A stretch of 7,008 nucleotides of DNA from a bacterium. Its GTDB lineage: Bacteria; Krumholzibacteriota; Krumholzibacteria; LZORAL124-64-63. Made by a program: the position numbers and the translations under genes. The notes under the pieces were generated by a model. That model saw nothing but the letters and a program-made list of their open reading frames with translations. It made no database searches and was not told the DNA's origin. Shown here in pieces: positions 1-6,327 of this stretch. The DNA lies in NCBI GenBank assembly GCA_030592025.1, contig JAUUZX010000071.1:1-7008 (forward strand), written 5' to 3'. The number at the start of each line of letters is the position of its first letter. The first letter of the stretch is position 1.

Positions 1-211
1 CCGTCTCGGCAGCGGTGCGCCCGCGGGGCCCATCTCGGTGGACCTGTACGACCTGCGGGGCCGTCGGGTGCGACGCCTGGCCGGGGCCGGGGCGGAGGCC
101 GTCTGGGACGGGCGGGGTGACGACGGTAGCCCGGCAGCCGCCGGCACCTACTTCGCCGTGGTCCGCACCGCGCGGGGTGAGCACACGAGCCGTTTTGTCC
201 TGACCCGCTGA
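1..211 (+). CDS. C-terminal end of a secreted protein with a FlgD-like Ig / type IX-style sorting domain (5' partial)
   Basis: Codons run from base 2 to the TGA at 209-211, giving 69 residues; the start lies outside the window. The visible part reads SVDLYDLRGRRVRRLAG, then VWDGRGDDG, AAGTYF and a final FVLTR. This is the usual order of the FlgD Ig-like / T9SS type A C-terminal domain: strand VxLYDLxGRxV, turn WDGxxxxG, strand AAGxYF and a terminal strand ending in R. In FCB-group bacteria such tails sit on large extracellular proteins and either act as the sorting signal for the type IX secretion machinery or form a small Ig-like module. The catalytic or structural part of this protein is not visible, so its function cannot be given. 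It ends 65 bases before the next gene. A weak 5-bp inverted repeat follows the stop, but there is no T-tract. The domain call is fairly secure; true T9SS export versus a plain FlgD-like module is undecided. Confidence 0.8.
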   Translation, partial: RLGSGAPAGPISVDLYDLRGRRVRRLAGAGAEAVWDGRGDDGSPAAAGTYFAVVRTARGEHTSRFVLTR

Positions 212-240
212 CCGCCGTGATCCGTCGGCGCGGATTGCGC

Positions 241-272
241 TTCCGGTCCTGTCGCGGCCCGTGCTAGGTTCG
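241..272 (+). promoter_or_regulatory. Putative promoter of the giant gene, abutting its ATG
   Basis: Bases 265-272 read TAGGTTCG, preceded by TG at 262-263, which gives an extended -10 (TGnTAGGTT). One base separates it from the Bacteroidetes -7 consensus TAnnTTTG. The -35 side is weak: TTCCGG at 241-246 with an 18-base spacer. The expected start of transcription falls at about 276-278, on the A of the ATG at 277. The same core, CTAG[GC]TTCG, recurs in front of the tryptophanase gene, which is the main reason to believe it. The assignment is by pattern only. Confidence 0.45.
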
Positions 273-276
273 CTCC

Positions 277-3200
277 ATGGATGACAACAATCCCCTCAGC
301 AACAGTTACTGGAGCCTGCTCCAGGCCGCCGAGTCGTCCCTCGACAGGGGCGACTTCGCCACGGCCGAGCAGCATCTGGACGCGGCCACCGCCCAGCGGG
401 ACTCCTCGCCGGGGCGGGTCTTCTTCAGCGAGAAGCTGGGGGATGCGTTCGTGCGCCTCGTCGGCCGACGGCCCTCGGGGGCGGCCGGACGATGGGAGCG
501 TCGCCGGGCCTCGTTCGCGGCGCGTTTCCGCGAGGCGGGGGAAACCTGTGTCCGCACGGGCCTGCGCCTGGCCGAACTGCGCCCCGAGGACAACGCCGAA
601 GCCAACCAGCCCGTGCTGGCGGGGGCCCTCTTCCTGGTCTGCCGCAGCCGGCTCTTCCCCGAGGAACCACCTTCGGCGGTGATCCTCCTCAAGGGGCTCC
701 TGCGCACGGCCCACCGTACGGGCCGACCCTTCGCTCCCCACCTGCTGCGTCCGGACCTGCCGCTGACCGAGGAGGACCGCCTGTGGCTCGCCCGCAAGGG
801 GGGCGCCATGCTCGAGGTCTTCGTGGAGCAGCACGCCCTGCAACCGGGCACGGCTCCGGCCCAGGAGTGGGCGAGCGCGGTGCTGCAGTTCCTGGACCCG
901 CGCTACTTCGCGGGGGGTGACCGTCTCGAGGAGGAGCGTTGCTGGCTGGAGGCGGTGAGCTCGGACCGGTTGCTCGGGCGGGCCGACGCGAGCGTCGTTC
1001 TCTACCGGTCCTACCTCGAACGCCAACCCCGACCGGGACCGCGCGCGGACGAGGCCCGGGTGCGCCTCATGGAGATCCTGGGGAACATCGACGCCCGCCA
1101 CTATCCCGTGCCCCACTACGGCGACGCTCTCGGCGCTCTCCAGTCGGCGGGCCTGGCCCCCGGCAGCGAGGTGGCGGGGCGCTATCAGGCGGCCGTGGCC
1201 CGGTGGGAGCACCGTCGCCCCGAGGGAGGGGGATCGGGAACGGGCGGGGCCTGGGCCACCGTGGCCGGGGACCGCGAGGGCCTGGCCGTGGTGGTCTGGT
1301 GGGGGCACGAGCCCCGGGACGTCGGCTGGTGGCGGCCGGGGCAGGACGCCGAGGCCCTGGCGGATTTCCTGGCGCCCTGCGGCGAGCGGGTGATCGCGTC
1401 CGACGGCGCGTCGCTGGCTGCGGCGGGGGGGGCGTGGCCGTCGGTCCTGGCACCTTGGACCGTGAACGATTTCGTGGGGCTCATCGCCGAACCGATCCTG
1501 CCCCGGGAAGGACTGACCACCGCGGCCCTGGCTCGTCTCGCCGAAGGGGAGACCGGTCCCTGGCGCGCGGGTTGGCGGGAGGATCTCGGGCATCCGGATC
1601 TCGCGCCGTCGGTGGAGTCCCCGGCGGGAGGCGATGGTGTGGCGGTGGCGCTCCGTGCCGGCCTTGCCTGGCTGGCCTTGCGCCGGGTGGCGGCTGAGGA
1701 TGATCCGGCGCTGCGAGCGGGGATCGGATGCCTGGCAAAGCGGGGCGATCCCGCGGCGACCATCCTCTACGAGCACCTGGTGCTCGACGACCCGGCTGGG
1801 CGGGCCATCGATGAGGTCTTCGCACCCTGGACCTTGCCCCTGCTCTGGACCCGCCCCGATGCGTTCGCCGGACTGGCGACCGCGGGAGCGGCCGGCGCCG
1901 AATCCGTCGCGCCGGTGCGCCCGGATCTCGGCCGCAACTCCCTGGTCATCGTCACCACGGGACGGCCGGGTCCCGTGCTGGCCGCCTGGGGCGAGGGCCG
2001 CCACCGTTGGCGTGTGGTCCTTGATCGCCCGGAACGGTTGGAGGACGTGGCGCGGGCGGCCCCGGCTGCTGCGGGGCCGGCGACCGTCGTGCCGGCGGGT
2101 GGGCGGGTGCATGACCTGGCCCTGGCCCTGGGCCTGCTGGAGGACCTGCTGCCGGGAGGAGCCCAGTCGAGAGCGGGCGACGGGCTGCTGGCCCTGTGCC
2201 ACTGGCAGCGGTTGGCGGGCACCCACAACGGCGATCTCATGGATGTCGCGACCCTGCGGTCCTGGGAACCGGGGGCCTTCCCGATCCTCGAACGCTATGG
2301 GCACCTGGTGGCGGACCTGCCGCGTCGCGAGCCGAGCCTCGATGAAGACGACGGGTCGCCGGACTGGTCGGTCCAGTTCAGCCAGAGGGTCCGCCGCGCC
2401 GGATGCGTCGTTGGACTGGCTGCCGATCTGCCCGGTGACATCACCGCCCTCGATGCCACATGGGGGGTCTTCGAAGGCAGTGGCGCGTCCTGGGTGTTCC
2501 TGGATTCCGCCGTGGTGCACCGCGATCTGACGGCCCGGACCGGTGAGGCGGCGGAGGCCTGGCATGCCCGGCTCCAGGGCCGCGGTGACCGGCACCTGTC
2601 GGTGCTCACCGGCGCCGTCTGGGCCCGCGCCGAGGTGGAGACATTGCTGGCCCGGGGGCTGGCGATCTTCGGCACGGCCTCGACCCTGGCCCTGACGGAC
2701 CTGCAGCCTCCGCTGCTCTTGCTGGCGGACCGTGGCGTGGCGCCGACAGCACGCCGTGGGGCGCCCGGTGGTCTCGCCGCCGCCCTGGCCCACGTGGGGC
2801 GCCAAGGCGACGGGCAGGTCAGCCGCCTTGTGCTGCTCCCCCAGACGGGCGTCATCGCCGACTTCTGGCGTGAGGAAGCCACCCGTTTGCTGGGGCCCGA
2901 CGCGCCCTGTCGCGTCCTGGCTCCCGACGAGGGCGCGGGGGGCGGTGGGCCGGGGCAGGTCCTCGTGCTGCCCGAACTCGCGTCCCTGGCATCCCTGACG
3001 AGCGAGCTCCCGGAGCCGTCGCCGGCGGGTTGGGCGGAGAGGGACGAGGGTCGTCGCGCCGAACTCGCCGTCCGCCGCAGCGCGTGCAGTCTGGAACTGG
3101 CCGCCCATCTGGCGGGGCGCTGGGATGCGGTGGAGGTTCTCGATATCCGGTGGTGGACCCTCCTGGCGGCGGCGCCGGCGCTGGGCCACCGGACCGGCGA

Positions 3201-6198
3201 CGCGGCGCTGGTGGAGTTGGCTCCGAGCGGAGCGCGCTGCTTCGACCTGCCCGGGGCCAACCCCGGTGCGGCGCCCGCCCCGTCTTCGAGCCGGGTCGCG
3301 GCGATCCGCAGCTGGCTCGACCGTCGTCCCGATTGGGAGGGCGTGGCGGAGATCTCGGAGGTGGACCGACCGGGGCGCCATCTGGAGATCGGCGCCGGGG
3401 ACGCGACACGGGAAGCCCTGCTTGCCGCCATGGAGGTGGCCTGGGAGAGTGGTGCCACGTCGTCATGGCTCCTGTGCGTGGCGGACGCCGCCTGGGCCGC
3501 CGGTGCGACCGCGGCGGGAGCGCTGGCCAACGGCCAGTCGGTGTGGACACCGGAGACCACGATTTTCGACCCGGGCCCCGTGGTCTGGGTGCGCCCGGAT
3601 CAGTTGCTGACGGCGGGCCTCGTCGAGGCGATCGGGTCACGCCCGCCGGCGGCCATCCTCGTGCCCGAGGTGGCGGAATGGTTGCCCGGCGCGGCTGGTG
3701 ACGCGCGCACATCGGCCGTCGCCCTGCGCACGCTGCTGGACCTGCCGGCGCGGAGGGTCGTGCTCCAGGCCGAAACCCTGCCCGAGTCCTGGGTACGGTA
3801 TCTCGTGGCGGCGGTCGACGTGAAGGTTGTCGAATCCCATTTGCCCCCGGTGGATGAGGCTGGACAAAAGGTCACCGCGCCGCCGGGGACTCCTCCGCGC
3901 AGGGTCGTCGCGCGCCTGCAACGGCTGCTGGCGGGGCTGCGTCCCCTGTTGGAAGAGCGCCGTCGGCAGGGGGAGGATCCGGAGCGTCTCGTGTCGGCCC
4001 GCGAGCTGGTGGACCATGGGCGGCTCGGTGTGCTGGCCGGCTTGCCACCTGCGGTGGTGGCCCATGGTCTGGCGGTGCTCCGCTGGACCGCATCACTGGC
4101 CGGTGACAACCTGTCTTCGGCGGCGGCCGGGGGGATGGAGTCCGAGGACGCCGGCGGCGGTTACGCCCTGCTCATCTCTCGCCGGTTTGCGGAGTTGGAG
4201 ATGGAGCTCGAGGCCCTGGCCGACACCCTGGAATTGCTTCTGCCCCTCTGGATCGGCGCCTTGCCTGAGGGTGGGCGCACCTGGATCGACCTGGCTGCCC
4301 CGCCGGCGGAGATCGACGCCGAGCGCCTGCGCCGTCTCGACACCTTCCTCCTGGCCACGCCGGTGGCGGAGACGGGCCTCGACTATCAGGCGCCGGACGG
4401 TGTCCTGGGGGCGAATCTGCGCCGTCTTGACCTGCACCGCCCGCCCCGGGAGGCGGGGGTGGCCCTGGGTGAGGCGTTGTCCCTCTTCGGGGGGCGCCTG
4501 CGCGAGGTGATGTCCACGGCGACCGAAACCGCAGACGGATTCCTCGTCGAGACGGGGCTGGCCCACCTGCGGCTCGAAGAGGAAGCATTCCTCGGCCTGG
4601 GAGCGGCCCTCGGGGATTGGCGCTGGCTGGGACCGGGTGGCGGTGCCGCGAGTCATCTGGTCGACCTGCTGACCCTGGCCGAGAGTCCGACCGCCGGCGG
4701 CGACGGGGCGGCCTGGCGGTTGACGGGAGAACTGCTCGGGGTGCGGGAGGCGGCGGACCGGCCGGCCCGCGCCGAGCGTTCCGACCGGGGCGGGCGCTGG
4801 TGGTCCGTCCTGGGCGGGGACCGTGATCGGGACGATGTGGCCGCAGCCGTGGCACGGGTCGCCGAGGTGGCGGGTGGCGAGGGGGACACCTCGTTCCTCG
4901 TCTTGCGGGGGACCGCGGGGAGCGGTCGTTGCGAGGCGGTGCTGACCGGTCTGGACCGGGCGGGACGCCTGGCCGCGGACCCACGTCGGCCCGTGGTCTA
5001 CTGCCCCGACACCGCCAGTGCGGCCCGTTGGCGGCGGCGGGCCCTGGGTCTGGGCATGGACCTGGATCTTCGCCTGCCCGGGGCCGACGCCACGCCGCCG
5101 AGCGCTCCGGCCACCGGCTGGTCCGGGCCGGCCGCCGGCGACGTCGTGGTCCTGGTCGAGGCCGAGCGCTTCGGGTCGGAGATGCGCTACCGCGTCGCCC
5201 AGGCCGGGCGGGGACGGCGGTTGATCATGACGACCGACCCCGAGGCCACCGCCGAATCCTGGGAGAACCTGTTCCTTACCACGCCCCGGGCGGCGGATGT
5301 CCTGGCCCTCGGCGGCCAGCACGAACAGGCCCGTCGTTTGTGGTCGGAGGTGCGGCAACTGCTGGACGAGGACGCGGCCGTCGGCAGCCACGCCTCGCGG
5401 TCGGAGAAGGGGCGGGTCGAGGCCGAGTACGCGGCGAACCTGGACCAGTGCCTGGCGCGCATCATCCGCGCGCGGGCCGAGGCTCTGCTGCCGGACCTGT
5501 TCCGCATCACGGCACCCCTGACGGAGGACGTGGAGTTCCTCGGCCAGGCGTTGCGTGATCAGGGATGGCTGGCCGTGGACGAGGAGGACTTCGACGGGCT
5601 CTTCCTGCCGGGCCCCTGTGAGTTGTTGGCCGCGGCGGCGGATCTCCTGGCCGAGAATGGAGAACTGGGGCGCGCGGTGGGCGGCCCGGTGGTCGCCGAG
5701 GCGGAGGACGAAGAGGTACCGGTGTACGCACCGTTGCTGCCACGGCTGACTGCAGGCATCGCGGCAACAGATGATTGGCTCGGGGCCGGGCCCCATGATC
5801 CGGATACCCTGACCCTGGGCGCTCTTCATCGCGCCCTGACGGCGCGGCCGGACCTGGCGCCTACTTACGGTTGGCCCGCGGCTCGCCATCGCGCCGAGGC
5901 CCTGGTGGGAACGTGGGGCGGGCGCACCCTGACCGAGTTGCTCCACGATCCCCTGTGGTTGTCCTGGTGGCACGTGCTGAACGGGGACCTCGACCTCGAC
6001 ACGCCGGCGCACGGCCGTCCCATTGTGCTGCTCGGGGCGGCGGGGCGCACGCCGGGGCCGATGGTTCCGGGAGCCGTTCATCTGTGCCTCGGCACGGAAG
6101 CCCGCCGTGACCACTACCGGGTGCTGTCGCGGGTTGGCGACCGGCTCCTGGTCCTGTTCCAGGAGCGTTCGCCGTTGCCCGGTCTGACCACCTCCTGA
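277..6198 (+). CDS. Giant uncharacterised protein (1973 aa): TPR-like N-terminus followed by degenerate helicase/RecA-like modules
   Basis: I do not recognise a named family. The start is firm: an in-frame TAG at 265-267 closes the frame just upstream, and ATG 277 is the first start after it. No Shine-Dalgarno is visible. No signal peptide or membrane span is seen, so it is probably cytoplasmic. Residues about 10-315 are helical with TPR-like units (LDRGDFATAEQHLDAA near 23; further units near 233-250 and 276-290), ending in a Gly-rich linker at 314-325. Alternating alpha/beta modules follow, with strands near 336-342, 556-561, 739-743, 851-855, 1064-1068, 1102-1106, 1126-1130 and 1161-1165. 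The clearest module is SF1 helicase-like. It has P-loop GTAGSGRC at 1545-1552 (Lys replaced by Arg, Ser/Thr by Cys), motif II DVVVLVEAERF at 1622-1632 (Asp of DE replaced by Val, Glu1628 kept), motif III-like RRLIMTTDP at 1647-1655 and motif VI-like YRVLSRVGDRLLVLF at 1947-1961. ATP hydrolysis looks impaired or lost. A similar strand pattern at 1061-1172 suggests a duplicated module. Composition is odd: about 60 Trp and only about 7 Lys by hand count. The gene is certain; the helicase ancestry is inference. Confidence 0.9.
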   Translation: MDDNNPLSNSYWSLLQAAESSLDRGDFATAEQHLDAATAQRDSSPGRVFFSEKLGDAFVRLVGRRPSGAAGRWERRRASFAARFREAGETCVRTGLRLAELRPEDNAEANQPVLAGALFLVCRSRLFPEEPPSAVILLKGLLRTAHRTGRPFAPHLLRPDLPLTEEDRLWLARKGGAMLEVFVEQHALQPGTAPAQEWASAVLQFLDPRYFAGGDRLEEERCWLEAVSSDRLLGRADASVVLYRSYLERQPRPGPRADEARVRLMEILGNIDARHYPVPHYGDALGALQSAGLAPGSEVAGRYQAAVARWEHRRPEGGGSGTGGAWATVAGDREGLAVVVWWGHEPRDVGWWRPGQDAEALADFLAPCGERVIASDGASLAAAGGAWPSVLAPWTVNDFVGLIAEPILPREGLTTAALARLAEGETGPWRAGWREDLGHPDLAPSVESPAGGDGVAVALRAGLAWLALRRVAAEDDPALRAGIGCLAKRGDPAATILYEHLVLDDPAGRAIDEVFAPWTLPLLWTRPDAFAGLATAGAAGAESVAPVRPDLGRNSLVIVTTGRPGPVLAAWGEGRHRWRVVLDRPERLEDVARAAPAAAGPATVVPAGGRVHDLALALGLLEDLLPGGAQSRAGDGLLALCHWQRLAGTHNGDLMDVATLRSWEPGAFPILERYGHLVADLPRREPSLDEDDGSPDWSVQFSQRVRRAGCVVGLAADLPGDITALDATWGVFEGSGASWVFLDSAVVHRDLTARTGEAAEAWHARLQGRGDRHLSVLTGAVWARAEVETLLARGLAIFGTASTLALTDLQPPLLLLADRGVAPTARRGAPGGLAAALAHVGRQGDGQVSRLVLLPQTGVIADFWREEATRLLGPDAPCRVLAPDEGAGGGGPGQVLVLPELASLASLTSELPEPSPAGWAERDEGRRAELAVRRSACSLELAAHLAGRWDAVEVLDIRWWTLLAAAPALGHRTGDAALVELAPSGARCFDLPGANPGAAPAPSSSRVAAIRSWLDRRPDWEGVAEISEVDRPGRHLEIGAGDATREALLAAMEVAWESGATSSWLLCVADAAWAAGATAAGALANGQSVWTPETTIFDPGPVVWVRPDQLLTAGLVEAIGSRPPAAILVPEVAEWLPGAAGDARTSAVALRTLLDLPARRVVLQAETLPESWVRYLVAAVDVKVVESHLPPVDEAGQKVTAPPGTPPRRVVARLQRLLAGLRPLLEERRRQGEDPERLVSARELVDHGRLGVLAGLPPAVVAHGLAVLRWTASLAGDNLSSAAAGGMESEDAGGGYALLISRRFAELEMELEALADTLELLLPLWIGALPEGGRTWIDLAAPPAEIDAERLRRLDTFLLATPVAETGLDYQAPDGVLGANLRRLDLHRPPREAGVALGEALSLFGGRLREVMSTATETADGFLVETGLAHLRLEEEAFLGLGAALGDWRWLGPGGGAASHLVDLLTLAESPTAGGDGAAWRLTGELLGVREAADRPARAERSDRGGRWWSVLGGDRDRDDVAAAVARVAEVAGGEGDTSFLVLRGTAGSGRCEAVLTGLDRAGRLAADPRRPVVYCPDTASAARWRRRALGLGMDLDLRLPGADATPPSAPATGWSGPAAGDVVVLVEAERFGSEMRYRVAQAGRGRRLIMTTDPEATAESWENLFLTTPRAADVLALGGQHEQARRLWSEVRQLLDEDAAVGSHASRSEKGRVEAEYAANLDQCLARIIRARAEALLPDLFRITAPLTEDVEFLGQALRDQGWLAVDEEDFDGLFLPGPCELLAAAADLLAENGELGRAVGGPVVAEAEDEEVPVYAPLLPRLTAGIAATDDWLGAGPHDPDTLTLGALHRALTARPDLAPTYGWPAARHRAEALVGTWGGRTLTELLHDPLWLSWWHVLNGDLDLDTPAHGRPIVLLGAAGRTPGPMVPGAVHLCLGTEARRDHYRVLSRVGDRLLVLFQERSPLPGLTTS

Positions 6199-6227
6199 AC
6201 AACGCCTTCCGGTCCCCCCTCTCGTCC

Positions 6228-6258
6228 TTGTTCGGGGGCGCTCCGGTGACTAGCTTCG
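6228..6258 (+). promoter_or_regulatory. Putative promoter of the tryptophanase gene
   Basis: TTGTTC at 6228-6233 is followed, after a 17-base spacer, by TAGCTTCG at 6251-6258. This is a good sigma-70-like layout. It also fits the Bacteroidetes pattern of a -33 TTG and a -7 TAnnTTTG with one mismatch. Transcription would start near 6263, leaving an untranslated leader of about 60 bases that is GC-rich and contains the palindrome CCGCGG. I see no tnaC-like leader peptide with Trp codons and no rho-independent attenuator, so E. coli-style tryptophan-induced antitermination is not supported here. Confidence 0.5.
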
Positions 6259-6314
6259 ATGGGCCAGGGGAGAGGCGACCGCGCGCCGCGGCGGCCCGAC
6301 GGACCCGATCAGCC

Positions 6315-6320
6315 GAGGAG
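6315..6320 (+). promoter_or_regulatory. Ribosome binding site of the tryptophanase gene
   Basis: GAGGAG lies 4 bases before ATG 6325 and 7 bases before ATG 6328, the two adjacent candidate starts. The 7-base spacing favours 6328. This site also argues against the in-frame ATG at 6259, which has no such site and would lie upstream of the predicted transcription start. Confidence 0.7.
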
Positions 6321-6327
6321 CCGAATG

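Noticed and set aside
218..237. Terminator hairpin after the first gene (ATCCG / CGGAT, 6-base loop)
   Set aside because: Only five pairs plus wobbles and no following T-tract; such repeats are expected by chance at this GC content.
2209..2430. CHAT-type protease dyad in the giant protein (His650 in THNGD, Cys710 in AGCVVG) next to a TPR-like N-terminus
   Set aside because: The TPR context and the 60-residue His-Cys spacing are suggestive, but the flanking sequences lack the CHAT consensus (HxxxHG and LSAC-type strands). A structure model of 550-780 would be needed to revive it.
148..3381. 1077-codon open frame on the - strand
   Set aside because: Its translation is low-complexity Arg/Gly/Pro/Gln with no recognisable motif. 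It lies antisense to the giant gene, where GC-rich third positions suppress stops. It also runs through the end of the upstream gene and the promoter gap.
4093..6114. 673-codon open frame on the - strand
   Set aside because: Also an antisense shadow of the giant gene, with the same skewed composition and no family motifs.
6214..6238. C-run / G-run hairpin after the giant gene (CCCCC ... GGGGG)
   Set aside because: A 14-base or longer loop, no T-tract, and overlap with the -35 element make a terminator unlikely.
6259..6324. tnaC-like leader peptide before the tryptophanase
   Set aside because: No short frame with a Trp codon near its end precedes the gene within this leader, and no attenuator structure with a T-tract is visible.
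6259..6327. ATG at 6259, in frame with the tryptophanase, adding about 22 residues
   Set aside because: The extension is Arg/Pro/Gly-rich and not family-like, the ATG has no ribosome site, and it lies before the predicted transcription start. GAGGAG at 6315-6320 marks the later start.
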